NCBI GenBank assembly: GCA_030248215.1
Contig: JASANG010002125.1
Span: 124,001 to 188,000 of the forward strand
DNA: 64,000 nt
DNA from: Enoplolaimus lenunculus
Taxonomy: Eukaryota; Nematoda; Enoplea; Enoplida; Thoracostomopsidae
Direction of reading: 5' to 3'
In this document: one piece after another, positions 48,401 through 59,727 of the stretch
Position numbering within the stretch: position 1 is the first letter of the stretch
Layout of the letters: each line of letters opens with the position of its first letter
The notes under the pieces: generated by a model
What the model was told of the DNA's origin: nothing
The model's database searches: none
The model's input: only the letters and a program-made list of their open reading frames with translations
Program-made: the position numbers and the translations under genes

Positions 48401-48941
48401 ATATTTCCCAACCTATTTGAAGTTGCAAGTGTGCGCTAAATATCTTTCTGGAGACTAACGTTGCTGCAGTTGTGTTTTGAACTATGTGTATATATTCGTC
48501 GTTGTTTTGTTAGTGGATTCAAATAAAATCATATTGACTGTTTTCTGAGCAGGTTTTTTAAAAACAAGTGTTTCAAGAGTTCTAAACGCCATTCTCACTG
48601 TCTAAAGGTTACTTTAGCTGAGTACCAATGTGCTAAAACGGAGTTGGAGGTTAACAAAATATGCCGAAGCCGGAAGTGAAGCAAAATCAGATTGTTAATG
48701 TCAGTCCCGCATTTATGGTTGGTTCAACTTTCGGTCCATGTAAAAGATCAGGCGCGGAACGTCTTTCTGTGGGACTACAGTAGAATAAGCTTAAACTGGC
48801 TAACTTTTTACTAGGCTTAGGCTATGAGGTTTGCGTCCGGTAGAAAATCGTCATCTGGCTACGTCATAACTTCTGCCGGAAATTCCAGCAAATTTGGTAA
48901 TGAAATTATCCTTAGTTCTGCAAAATATATTTGGTACCTTA

Positions 48942-49292
48942 TAGAGTGCAACCGGAGGTAATACCGGAGCCCGAGGTCAACAAGCCGATTTTATGTCAAA
49001 GCCGGAGACAGACAACTCAAAAAATATACTTAAGATTAAGTAGAACTGTTGCCGAACTAAATGTCGGTTTTACTAATAGGGGTGCTTGGCGAAGGTTTAC
49101 TTTATTTAAAACAAGGAAAATTCTTAATAGCTTTACATTTACTTAATCAGGAAATGACAGCATTAGTTTTACTTTATTTACATTATTTAAGCAGACTTAC
49201 TCAATATTTGGTACACTATGCTTAAAAAAGTTAGTAAATGTAACTAAAGTATATTAAGTAGAGTGTTTTTACAGAGCACCGGTTGTACCCTG
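48942..49292. mobile_element. MITE family B, decayed
   Basis: Starts tagagtgcaaccggagg and ends caccggttgtaccctg. No matching flank duplication was found. Confidence 0.65.
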
Positions 49293-49393
49293 GTATGTTT
49301 CGTTTTAGCTTTTGGTACAATTTTGAGGAGAAATGCTTGAAACTACGGCCGCAAACCCTAAAGAAATACACGATTCTCGTTAATTAGAAATAC

Positions 49394-49801
49394 AGGGTGT
49401 ACAGCGAAATTAATAGTTCGGGAGGACTGAACAAACTTGAAATATGCTTACCAAAGTACAGCCGTATGTCTGCCTCCGGTTCCGGCAGAACATCGACCTT
49501 CGGCTCTGGTATAAATTTCGCCGGGAGTTACTGTCATGACGGTAGTGAAATTTTCCATAATTTTACAATATTTCTTATTTTAGCGTTACGCGTTAACTTA
49601 TGGCACAATTTTTTTAGGAAAAATTTGCCAGGTTTGCCTAAAAATATAAGCGTAAATCCCATGATTTAACAACGCATTACTGATATTCGCTAAAATTACC
49701 AAAGTAAGTATCATTTTAACTACCTATTTCGCCTCACCTTCGGCTCCGGCAAGTTTTAATGACCTTCGGCTCAGGTTCTTTTTACCTCATGTTGCACCCT
49801 G
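49394..49801. mobile_element. MITE family B, decayed
   Basis: Starts cagggtgtacagcg and ends catgttgcaccctg, with gcctccggttccggc and tcacctteg-like family motifs (tcaccttcggctccggc). No duplication was found. Confidence 0.65.
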
Positions 49802-49936
49802 ATGCATACATTTCGCAAAAATGAGAACTATTTCCAGACATGGTAGCTAACTTATGCTTGTTTCCGTACATAGTTATCGCCGTGCTCTATAGTATCCGCG
49901 GAAACTTAAACGGGGGAACACATTTTGTGTGCAAGG

Positions 49937-50254
49937 CAGGGTACAACCGGAGGTCTGCCTCCGTCTCCGGTAGGCTTTTGCCGGAGGTTTCGGCAATTTC
50001 GGTAGTGAAATTTTGCATAATTTTGCAATATTTATCTGTTTTACCGTGTTTAGTTTTACTTTGTCACAATTTTCAGGAAGGAATACCCGAAACTTGGTAG
50101 AAAATTAGCATAAAACCAATCAAGTTATCAACATATTGCAGGTTTTCGCTAAAATAACTATTTTACTACCTAATTTCGCCTCACCTTCGCCTGCAGCTCC
50201 GGTAAGTTTCGTTGACCTCCGGCTCCTGTGTTTTTCTCCTTCGGTTTCACCCTG
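49937..50254. mobile_element. MITE family B
   Basis: Starts cagggtacaaccggaggtct and ends cttcggtttcaccctg. The interior is colinear with 24366-24714 in the opposite orientation. Confidence 0.78.
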
Positions 50255-50344
50255 ATGCATGCCAAACCAGTGGTAATTTGAGACTGTCATAAAGTTAACT
50301 ATGAAAGTCTCCGAATTTTAACAATAATGCCTATTGGTATATAT

Positions 50345-50686
50345 CAGGGTACAACAATGGTAAAAAATACCGGAGCCGAAGCAGTAAGTGAAATAAACTT
50401 GCCGGAGCCGGAGATGAGGCGAAATTTATAGGTAGTAAAAATGATGGTTAATTAGTTAATTTTAACCAATATCTGCAATACGTTGTTAACTTGTTTGGTT
50501 TTACGCTAATTTTCTGCGTAATTTCGGAAACTCTTTCATGAAAATTGTGACAAAGTAAAACGAAACGCGCTAAACAGATAAATTTTGCAAAATTATGAAA
50601 AATTTTAATACCGAAATTGCCGAAACCTCCGGAGGCCGATTTTCTGCCGGAGCCGGAGCCGGAGGCACATCTCCGGTTGCACCCTG
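50345..50686. mobile_element. MITE family B
   Basis: Starts cagggtacaac and ends atctccggttgcaccctg, with ccggagccggagccgg near the right end. It is similar in order and orientation to 24366-24714. Confidence 0.8.
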
Positions 50687-50975
50687 CACATCAGGATCGC
50701 AGACAATTATTTTTTAATCCGGTAGCGGATAAACCTGCAGACAAAATGTTACCAGCTATTGTCATAGGGACAAAACGTGTTCCAGGTTGCCCCAGTTTTT
50801 ATAACGTGAATCCCGCATATAACTATGTTTTATTTTAAATGATTTGTAGTCTGATATCAGTTTCCGCTGAAACCGATATCCGTTTCTGTTATATACAAAT
50901 GCTGAAAATTAAACTTCATTTCCTTGCCCAGAGTTTTTGCTGTGACTTTAAAAATTCATTTTTTAACATAAATAC

Positions 50976-51039
50976 CAAGGTACAACTGGAGGTCTGCATC
51001 CGGTTCCGACTCGAGTTTTTCACCACCGGTTGCACCCTG
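50976..51039. mobile_element. 64-bp minimal family B element with perfect 8-bp duplication
   Basis: Only 64 bp, starting caaggtacaactggagg and ending accaccggttgcaccctg. The perfect duplication ataaatac flanks it (50968-50975 and 51040-51047). It appears to consist of the two ends with almost no interior. Confidence 0.88.
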
Positions 51040-51300
51040 ATAAATACATAATGCTGTATGCGTATAGTGACTGTGAAAGCCCGCTTTAATACCTGATTGT
51101 GTTCAGCAGATTAAATTGTTTCAGCTTGACTTCTCTAGTTCGGGTTTGCTCGAGAAATGGGTAAGTATTTCTGGTTCCGCTCGAATATAAGTATTTTGTT
51201 TCGTTGATGATTTTAAAATTTATATATTTAAGCCTCTCTGTACATTCGAATATTTACAACCAATAGCTTATCAAAACAAAGCAGTTAGGTAGGTACATAA

Positions 51301-51568
51301 ACTCAAAATAATATTTCTGATATTTAAGAAAAAATTTCTTACATTTAAGAAATATAATAAGCAAGGTGATAAGAAATATAATAAGCAAGGTAACTTGAAA
51401 AGTATTTCTGTTATAACAGAAAAGTTTTCAAAAAAGTTTTGAAATAAAGTCTGAAAATAAACGTTTTCCAGTTATTTTTGGAAAAATTGTTTTAAATATC
51501 AGAAAAACTTTTCAGATTTGCCACAGAAAATACTTTCTGAATAAATTCAGAAATACTTTTTTGTGTGT
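51301..51568. repeat. AT-rich inverted-repeat family F, copy 1
   Basis: Ends actcaaaataatatttctga and the reverse of acacacaaaaaagtatttct are imperfect inverted repeats. The interior has tgccacagaaaatac and cgttttccagttattttt. Other copies are at 52511 and, inverted, at 55955. There is no clear target duplication. Confidence 0.75.
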
Positions 51569-51776
51569 ACTGCATAGAGTCGCTGCAGTAAAATAATTAA
51601 ATTTTAACGTTTTTCTCACTGAAATTCGACTCACAATTTTGTTAAGAAACGGAAACTTAAAAACTGTCTGACCTTTATTAACAGCGTTGAACGGTTCACG
51701 TTTATAGTAAAATTTCAGGTGGTTCAAATGTGAATTTGCAAAACATTTGCCGCAGTCAATTTTTTATGTAAATATC

Positions 51777-51956
51777 GGCCCATAAAGATCAGGTTCCGAA
51801 CGTTTTTCTGTTGGCCTGGAATAGAGTAAGATTAAGCTGTAGTCTATTTTTTTCGTTATAGGTTTTTCTTAGGTATAAGCTCATTTTTACGCTTAGACTT
51901 AGCCTTAGTCTTAAGAATGTGCTACCACTGTTCCGTCCATGCTCTATAGATTGGCC
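51777..51956. mobile_element. MITE family A
   Basis: 180 bp from ggcccataaagatcagg to gctctatagattggcc. Flanks taaatatc and taaataac match at 7 of 8. Confidence 0.88.
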
Positions 51957-52284
51957 TAAATAACATCGACGAATGTTATATGTCGTAGAAAAAAATAATC
52001 ACTAATCACCTCCCAAGAGACACACATCTTTGTCAATAACTGACAGCTTCAATACAAACGTTTCTTAAAACATAAAAAAGGAAGTTTGGTTTGTCGTTTG
52101 TCCAGGTATATAAAAATCAACCAAAGTTATAGTATTCCATATATCAAAAATCAAACGATCCTGCGAAAGTTTTCGGCAGTCTTACGTGTTTCAGTCTTTG
52201 AATTGGACACAAAAATGAAAACTGTGAAACTGACAAGACTAAAGACCAAATTATAGTTTAAATTTTAATTCAATTTTCATAATA

Positions 52285-54808
52285 TTAACATTCTGTTGCT
52301 TCGTACGACCGCGAAGCATTAGGCGAGTATCGATATTTTAAACTGTCGGCTTTTGCAACATTGGTGTGTGAACCAGAATTGTACTGTGGCTGGTACACTG
52401 CGTTTGATTGTAGATCTTCGTCTGATGGCTTCTTTATATAGCGGTCACTGGCGCATCGTTGCACAGCAACCTATTATATATATAACCTATAGTTGTAGTC
52501 TGGCTCTTGGTTAAAATAATATTTCTGATATTTAACAAAAACTTTTCTGACATTTAAGAAATATAATTAGCAAGGTGAACTTGAAAAGTGTTTCTGTTAT
52601 GACCGAAAAGTTTTCAAAAAAGTTTTGAATTTTAATGTCTGAAAATATACGTTTTCCAGTTATTTTTAGAAAAATTGTCTTAAGTATCAGAAAAATTTGT
52701 CAGATTTGCCACAGAAAATACTTTTCTGAATAAATTCATAAATACTTTTTTGTGTGTACAAGGGTACCAGATATAGTAGATAACACACAACGTAAAGCTT
52801 AAACTTTATATCTACAAAATCAGATAGTTTTTTTAATATGAGCGACAATGTCGCTTTGAGTCACGTAATATTTAGTATACGCCGATTCCAATGTTTGAGC
52901 CTAACCCTCAGCTTAAGGATAAGCCTTTAACTAAGCCTAAACCCGAAACCTAACCAAAAAATAATCTAAAGCTTCTGCTTACTGTATTGGAGTCCTGTGA
53001 AAAACGAAACGCCCCTAAATGTGGCCCTTTATGAGAAAGATTCAGGGGTCAAAGTTTATAGGCCCCACGAGTTTTACCCTGCCATGATACGATCGACTTC
53101 GAGAGTGATTTGGCCTAAACCGAGGGTCGTCATTTGGATTTAACATCAGCTGTTGTGGCGGTTGTTGCCCATTTGCAGCCAGACCCTGTTCGTCTTCATA
53201 TTGGTGCCGATATGGAGATCCAGCGATGTGCTGTCCAAGAGGCGGCCTATCTAACTGACCCTCTTTCGAACAGTTTCGGCGAACTCGAACAGACTTGGTT
53301 GGCCGGAGGGCAGACGCACGGACTCCGTCGCCTCCTCCAGGGCTGGATCCGGCGGCAAATGCTGGCGAAGAGCGTTTTTGATATCCTGAGTCACTGTGAT
53401 GCTATAATCAAAAGTCGGCAACAGTTTTTTCATTTAGAATTAAATTCCGAAAGTTCCAAAATATGGCGTTGTTAAACGCGTACAGAGTTTAGTAAGTTTT
53501 CGCCTTTAGCTCGTACTGGCCCAATAAACCAAGGGCAATACTGATTCTGTGTTCCGGCAAATTAAAAATTATATTAAAACAAGGCTATTGTTTTTGTAAC
53601 TTTGTCTTTGTTGCAAAGTTTGCCATCATCTTAAACCATTACCACCCGGTTTCAATTCATCTCCAAGTTTTAAAACCACCTTCCGATTAGCATTTACTAA
53701 AATAAACAGTGGATAATACATACTAACACGAGTTTGCAACTGGGTACATCCTGTGTACAAAAGAATGTACCCGGCACGTGTTGGTGTTTTTGGCCTAACC
53801 TCCCGTTATTTAGACGGGGAACAACCTATGCCAACCATGACACTTTATCTATCCGGCAACAAATTGCTCCATTTATAATTTTTTGTTGTTGCATGTGCAA
53901 CCCCCTCTCTAAACAATAATCATTCCCCTTTTTGAGACCTTTTTCACACAATTTTAATACTCTCTACCAACAATTTTACCCAAAATGCTATACTAAGGGT
54001 CCGCCCCACTTATGGAGGTAGAACCAAAGGAATGCGTTGCAATCGTAGTTTTCAGACGCAACTCTAACGCACAAGATAGTGGTCCTTGCTCACGAATCCT
54101 AAGTTGTGCCTACACCGTTCAGATATACTCAATTTGTTACGAAACTCACCGATGCAACACTATCCCGTTTACGAAGTGAACACGAATAACCTTCGCGAAT
54201 TGAGTCAATAATGAACGACACCAGCATCGCCCACGCTTCCATACGTTTCGCTGATCCTCTGTGCTGATCTAAACGGCGAACAACATCCAGTGATGCTTCG
54301 CCAAAATAATCCCAGTACTGTTTTTTCAGTCCATAAGTTGCGTACGGGCAATGCGCAGCGCCAACATCGAAACATTTTGAACAAAATTCATCGTTGATAG
54401 AGTCTAAATGTGAAATAGCATCTTCGAATAGTTCTGAAATAAGCCGGCCGTGATCGCGAGTTTTGTTTCCACCACCACCGCCGCCGCCTCCAGACGGGCC
54501 CGAACCGCCGACCGCGGTGACACCATTTTGAGCGTTCAGACCACTCGGCCACGGTGCTGTTGCCGCGGCTGCAGTTGGACTCTGTGGACTGCCGTTATTG
54601 TAATCGTCGTGTTCGTGATGATGACTGGCGAAATGAAATACGCCTTCGATGACGCTCGCTTGTTGCATGGTTTGTTTGAGACCACTGTCACGATCGAGTG
54701 CCGCTGCGTATACTTCGTTACCAAAATATTTGGTACCGTTCAATTTTGTAATTCGACGCCATGAATCGCGAAGCAATGTCTTTTGAGCAGACGTCAATTT
54801 GATATGTG
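52285..54808 (-). CDS. Globin with a loop insertion and long C-terminal tail, 5' partial
   Basis: Haem protein, family placement by fold motifs. Exons in coding order: 54808-54150, 53401-53078, 52470-52285; all join in phase 0, and the first starts one base into a codon, so an upstream exon is missing. Exon 1 begins HIKLTSAQKTLLRDSWRRI (helix A). TRDHGRLISELFEDAIS gives helix E with a candidate distal His, and DVGAAHCPYATYGLKKQYWD gives the proximal His of helix F; AWAMLVSFIIDSIREGY is helix H. Between helices C/D and E lies a roughly 60-residue insert of His, Ala, Pro and eight consecutive Gly. The last two exons add about 169 polar residues (PPLGQHIAGSPYRHQYEDEQ; NPNDDPRFRPNHSRSRSYHG; SDRYIKKPSDEDLQSNAVYQ) ending ASRSYEATEC. 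Calling the last exon rests on phase, splice sites and composition. Confidence 0.85.
52511..52759. repeat. Repeat family F, copy 2, in the last globin intron
   Basis: Same order as 51301-51568: aataatatttctgatattta, then tgccacagaaaatac, ending aaatacttttttgtgtgtac. It lies between the last two globin exons. Confidence 0.75.
52857..53027. mobile_element. MITE family A, diverged, in the last globin intron
   Basis: Right end cgcccctaaatgtggcc is the family terminus in variant form. The left end near gtcacgtaatatttag is weak. The interior has gcctaaacccgaaacctaac and similar units. It lies about 50 bp from the exon 53078-53401. Confidence 0.5.
53728..53905. repeat. Copy of the 59.45-kb inverted-repeat family
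   Basis: Shares gagttt/agagtg-gcaactgggtaca, ctgtgta-aaaag and gtacccggcacg with 59449-59600 in the same order. It lies in the globin intron between 53402 and 54149. The right end could not be placed. Confidence 0.6.
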
Positions 54809-55025
54809 CTAAAAATATCAAAATGTAAAATTAAAAATTTAAAAATCCTTTAACGAAATATTGCTTCACTGCATGCTGCGGTACGAATCCAGCAAATTTT
54901 GACAAATTCTTGGCTTTATTTTTCACCTTCGATTGCACCATAGTACAAAATGAAGCAAATTATGCTGAGTTTCGACCCTTAAACTCTCAAATTTTACACA
55001 CTCTGACACTCCAACGATTTTATTT

Positions 55026-55447
55026 CCTATTACGGAGAGAGTCAATTTGACTCACCATTTTTTGCAGTGTGCCTATCCTTTGATTGGTGCACCAAAATAC
55101 AAAATAGTCGTATACTAGGCACCGGTTTGAGCCTATTGCGGAGAGAGTCGATTTGACTCACCATTTTTTGCAGTGTGCCTATCCTTTGATTTGTGCACCA
55201 AAATACAAAATAGTCCTATACTAAGCACAGGTTTGAGCCTATAGCGGAGACAGTCAATTTGACTCACCATTTTTTGCAGTTTCCCTATCCTTTGATTGGT
55301 GCTCCAAAATACAAAATAGTCCTATACTAGGGACAGGTTTGAGCCTATTGCGGAGAGAGTCAATTTGACTCACCATTTTTGGCAGTGTGCCTATCCTTTG
55401 ATTGGTGCACAAAAATACAAAATAGTCCTATACCAGGCACAGGTTTG
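55026..55447. repeat. 106-bp tandem array, about four units
   Basis: The anchor gtcaatttgactcaccattt recurs at 55041, 55147, 55253 and 55359, exactly 106 bp apart. Units differ at a few positions and share ttttttgcagtgtgcctatc. A single inverted relative is at 63168. It lies upstream of, or in an intron of, the globin gene. Confidence 0.93.
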
Positions 55448-55687
55448 TCTTGCCTTCAAGAGGAAAGTACGTACTTTGTACAATGATTACTGGTCACTTA
55501 CAAGGCAGGCTTGCACTTCTTTGCAAATGGCTGTCAGTGCTCGAGGATGGTGATGTTTCTGACTGCAAAAGTGCTGCACGTAACAGTGACATGAGTATTG
55601 TATATGTATATATGTATATATAAAATGTGAAGCTTTAATAATTACTACCATCCGTTAAAGAGATGTATTTATTTTTGGATGACTAGC

Positions 55688-55888
55688 AGGGTTCCATCGC
55701 AATTCCGATTCCGTCTATTAAAATTCCGGCTAAATTTGACTTCCGATTTCGATTCCGGCTGACTGCTGTTCCGATGCCGGAATTCTGATTTTTCGGTTAT
55801 GAGTTTTTAAGATGATTGAACTTAGATTTTGCTTGTTTCGTTTTGTTTCGTTTCTTTTCAATTCTAATTAGTTCCGGTTGGAACCCTG
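55688..55888. mobile_element. MITE family C (cagggttccaac ends)
   Basis: 201 bp starting cagggttccatcgcaattcc and ending ttccggttggaaccctg; inverted ends of about 13 bp. The interior has ccgattccg runs. Flanks atgactag and atgatcaa match only partly, so the duplication is uncertain. Confidence 0.75.
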
Positions 55889-55954
55889 ATGATCAACAAA
55901 CTGAACAATCGTTCATTTTCATCGATCAGGTGTCGAATAATGTCGCAATCACTG

Positions 55955-56200
55955 CACACAAAACAGTATTTCTGAATTTACTCAGAAAGCAATTTTCTGT
56001 GGCAAATCTGACAAGTTTTTCTGATATTTAAGACTATTTTTCAAAAAAATAACTGGAAAACGTTTATTTACAAACTTTATTTCAAAACTTTTCTGAAATC
56101 ATTTCTGTTATCACAGAAATACATTTCAAGTGCATATTGCTAATTATATTTCTTAAATGTAAGAAACTTTTTCTTAAATATCAGAAATATTGTTTTGAGT
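55955..56200. repeat. Repeat family F, copy 3, inverted
   Basis: Reverse-complement of copies at 51301 and 52511, starting acacaaaacagtatttctga and ending atcagaaatattgttttgag. Confidence 0.75.
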
Positions 56201-56514
56201 GTCGCTGATCCAAAGCGAGACCGTCTAGGCGGCCTACGCCCTCTCAACAAGTATCAGCACCGAAGATTTGTTAAACTTTAGTACTGAAATTAAAATTGCG
56301 TTTGACTTCTCGCTCGTTTCGCTCGCGAGCTTTTACCGCTGACTTATCGCGCGGCCTTTACCGTCAGAAATTGCGGGACCGCTATTGATCATAATGATCA
56401 TAAGCTTAGGCTTAGGACTTGGCTTTACTTTCACCCTTAGGCAATAGCCATAGAAATTTGTTAGGGGACCAGTTCCAATACGGATACTGAACAATTATGA
56501 TAAACTTATATTTA

Positions 56515-56773
56515 ACCCTTTCTCACATTTAGTCGCCTATAGGCAACTCAACGCAGTGTATATACGTTAAACAGTATATATCGCACCGTGTTTAACAATT
56601 GCAACACGTATACATAGTACTAAATCACCACGAGAAGTGAGAACCCCCCTCGGGCTCGCGCGTCAAGCTCCTATAGCTGAGTACGCCTCCCACTCCAGTC
56701 ACTGGAGTTCGAACCCTAGCATAAAAGTAGGTCTCAGGGGAAATAGAAAATATTCATCTGAGAAAGGGTTAAA
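56515..56773 (+). repeat. tRNA-derived SINE
   Basis: A tRNA-like core runs from about 56670: tatagctgagtacgcctccc (A-box region) and cactggagttcgaacccta (B box, close to GGTTCGAnnCC). The 3' part aaaagtaggtctcagggg ends in gagaaagggttaaa. At 56515 the same terminus occurs inverted (ttaaccctttctcaca), so the element may have been captured in a larger inverted repeat. Confidence 0.7.
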
Positions 56774-56939
56774 TCTATCAAGAGTAGTTTGGCTCATGTT
56801 ACCTTAGCGATATCTTGTTTTCCCTCGGAACGGCAGTAGAGTACACTTAGTCTTTAATAGAATACCTTTAGTTTTGGCTTAACTTCAGGTTTATATACTT
56901 ATTTTTACAATTATTGTTATTCTTTACTCAGACTCTTCG

Positions 56940-57075
56940 GCGGCCAATGTAAAGAACAGGGGCGGAATAGTATTTTAAGCATATTCCTAAGCCTAAGCCA
57001 AAGCCTAAACCTAAGCGCAAGAATGAGCATATTCCTAAGCCTAAGCCTAAGTCTAAGCCTAAATGAAGCAAAAAA
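56940..57075. mobile_element. Truncated MITE family A with telomere-like hexamers
   Basis: Starts ggccaatgtaaagaacaggg; then attcctaagcctaagcc-type repeats (the complement of ttaggc) run from about 56990 to 57062. The opposite terminus is missing. Confidence 0.8.
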
Positions 57076-57299
57076 ATAGACTTGTCACTAAAACACAAAA
57101 TAGCTGCAACAGATTCATGATTTTGTAGTACAAAAATTCAACGTTTGTACCACAATTTTTTTAAAAATTTTGTTGAAAAAATATTTAAATAATTTATTCA
57201 AATACTCTCATTGGTTGAACTGCGAAAAAAAATTGAAAAACATATTAATTATAAATTGAAATGTATAAAACCTTAACCTCGTTTCATCTTCGTCATACT

Positions 57300-57485
57300 T
57301 GGCGAATGCAAAACATCAGGAGCGGAATGTTTTTCTGCGAGACACCAATACAGTAAGCTTTAAACAGTAATTTGTTCCTAAGGCTTCAGATTTAGGTATA
57401 AGCTCATTCGTACGCTTAGGCTTAGACTTATGCTTATAGAATTAGGCTTTATAAAACTGTTACAGCCCTGTTCTATACATTGGTC
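57300..57485. mobile_element. MITE family A with perfect 8-bp duplication
   Basis: 186 bp, starting tggcgaatgcaaaacatcag and ending ctgttctatacattggtc. gtcatact flanks both sides (57292-57299 and 57486-57493). Confidence 0.88.
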
Positions 57486-57613
57486 GTCATACTCCATGAA
57501 TACATGCGTGGTTGCCAAAACTGTAAAACACACGATTGAACTGATCATTAATATTTGCAGCTTTTAAACCTAAAGTCATTTAAAACTGGTTCGTGTACAT
57601 TTATGGCAGTCTC

Positions 57614-57735
57614 TGTTTTAACCCTTTCTTACATGAATATTTTCTATTTCCCCTGAGACCTACTTTTATGCTAGGATTCGAACTCCAGTGACTGCTGTGG
57701 GAGGCGTATACCTTCACCACTCAGCTATAAATACG
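57614..57735 (-). repeat. tRNA-derived SINE, inverted copy
   Basis: Reverse complement of the 56670-56773 element. On the minus strand it reads tatagctgagtggtgaaggt (good A box) and cactggagttcgaatccta (good B box), then the same 3' body ending agaaagggtta. Confidence 0.78.
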
Positions 57736-57810
57736 GATAGATTGAGTGTGTCCGTTTTGGCAGATATATAAATCTTGCAACAACTGCTTATAATTATCCT
57801 TCGCTTGCCT

Positions 57811-57895
57811 TGGACCGCAATGGAGGCCAAACATTTTTCAGGAGGGACGATACAAGGGTTTTCGATGACTTACAAGCAAGGTTAAAAAGTGAATA
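57811..57895 (+). repeat. Fragment of a repeat shared with 60860
   Basis: Shares aaatttttcaggaggg-like sequence, caagggttttc and atgacttacaagcaag with 60890-60945. The 60.9-kb copy continues into gggggggctgagccccc and ends near acgggcccgg at 61012. Confidence 0.65.
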
Positions 57896-58876
57896 GGGAG
57901 GGCCAAAATTGTTTTAGGGGACTAAACTCTCTGGCCCATCTCTGGTTAAACGTTTCGATGTGTCATATTGATTGCCGGAACGGAACCACGGATGGAGTCT
58001 ATGGTGGACGGAATTGTTTAGAAATTGTTTTGGTCCGCAAAGCAATTAAATCCTGCAATTGTCCCGTATACCCTTCTGAAACTTTTTGGCAGCTCTCTAA
58101 TCCATTATAGCTATCTACATGTCTGATGCGTTTGATAGTATGCCTCTGAATGTGAATTGAATGCTGCTTAAACATTAGCTATTCTGGCGGTATAGCTAAA
58201 GACTTCTATAGGCAAACTTTCCCACAAGGCTTAGCCTAGGTTCATGCTTAGAATTGGATTTCAAGAAAGTTGTATCTAAGCCTAAGCCTAAACGATTGTC
58301 TAGCCAGAGCCTAAGCCTTAGCTTTGGGTAAGTATACAAGAGCCAAGTTGAAAACTCCAACGAACAGAAGCAAAATATTACACCATCTTTACAGGTGTTT
58401 ACAGTGTCAGACAACCATCCCTCAAGTGACAATGAAATCGCCGTACAGAAAAAAACAAAGAACGAGCAGCAACACAAACATGACCTTTTTAAGTATAACC
58501 ACGGTTTTTCTGTATTTCCTCAAATCTTCAGAAGTTCTCATACGACCTCAGAACAGCTCAGAAAATAAATATTAGCTTTTAAGGTCACTTTTAAAGCCAT
58601 GAAAAACACAGAATGGGCACACGTGGTATAATCATTTGTATACCAGAATTATATATTCCTGCTACTGGCCAACGTATAAAAATTTTAGCAACGTAGAGCT
58701 GAAACGCTCGTAAGGTAAGACCGATCTAATTGAAATTTTAATTCGTTCTTCCCTACACGGACCAACCAATTAGATATGGTTTACGGTTGCGTCCAAAATG
58801 TTTGTCCATACAATTTTGATAAGAATTTTGTAAGCGTATACGTTTTGTTTTATATGGTCAGATCACATTATTTGGC

Positions 58877-59013
58877 CCATGTTACTTTAAGGGGCGTCCA
58901 GATTTCTGGTGGGCCCATAAAACCACAAGCAGATTCTAGATTACATTTTTTGCTTAGGCTTAGGCTTAGGAATACGCTTTACTGTTACGCCCCTTAAAGT
59001 AACATTGACAACT
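58877..59013. mobile_element. MITE family A, subfamily with gttactttaagggg ends
   Basis: About 137 bp from ggcccatgttactttaaggg to ccccttaaagtaacattgac, with gcttaggcttaggctta inside. Same subfamily as 23739-23881. Confidence 0.78.
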
Positions 59014-59448
59014 TATTTTAAGCGCAAATCTATAAGTAACCATTCAATTTGCGAGTATAAATCTAAGTTGAATTTCAACTGAACAGGAAGGTGCTGAAGT
59101 TTTGTTTGGACTCAGTTGATGTTTGCACAACAGAATGCTGCTGAGTTCATCCAACACGACGATTTATAGTTTTTATAAGCAGTATTAAGAGTTTGCGTTT
59201 TAGTGGTTAGCGAGTGTCATTTTTATTGAAGACCCCCCTATTATTTCCACCTTCTAATTTGGATCACTACAGTAGGCTTATTTTTACTCTAAACTTTTAC
59301 GGATATTTAGTGACACTTTATTCAGCTACCGATTGAACTTATAACATTTTCTAAAGATTCCGTTTCCGCACCCTCGAGGCGGTAATCCGGGTTACTTGCG
59401 CGTTTATAACACATTCTTAGTTAAACCAACAGTGGATAATTACTCTTT

Positions 59449-59727
59449 ACAAGAGTGTGCACCTGGGTACACTCTGTGTAGAAAAGACTGTACCCGGCAC
59501 GCGTTGCGTTTTTGCTCTACCCACCTCTTTATTTAGAGGCGGCTACAACCGGTGCGAACCATGGCACTTTACGTATGCGGCGTCAAACATGGTCCCCTTA
59601 TGAATTGATTTAGGGGTACTCGTGCGATAGGGACCCCCTTCTGAACAAGGGGAGGGTTGGGCCAATAACGCAACGCCCGGTGGTACATTTTGTACCATGC
59701 GGGACTCCAACAGTTGCACACTCTTGT
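59449..59727. mobile_element. Inverted-repeat element (acaagagtgtgcac ends)
   Basis: 279 bp. The left end acaagagtgtgcacctggg is the inverse of the right end cagttgcacactcttgt over about 15 bases. A related copy without clear ends lies at 53728. No duplication was seen. Confidence 0.65.

Larger units (their letters stand above)
47586..52284. other. RRN3-globin intergenic region, MITE cluster
   Basis: After about 500 bp of probable RRN3 3' sequence, this stretch is mostly MITEs of families A and B (listed separately), a family A fragment at about 48737-48830, and the AT-rich repeat at 51301. I found no exon. Confidence 0.6.

Noticed and set aside
53134-53475. 113-codon plus-strand frame
   Set aside because: It is antisense to the globin tail exon 53401-53078, whose minus-strand frame joins in phase with the globin-fold exon.
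54450-54764. 104-codon plus-strand frame opposite the globin exon
   Set aside because: Antisense shadow created by the GC-rich, low-complexity insert.
55026-55447. CRISPR-like regular repeats
   Set aside because: The repeats are contiguous 106-bp units without unique spacers, in a eukaryotic genome.
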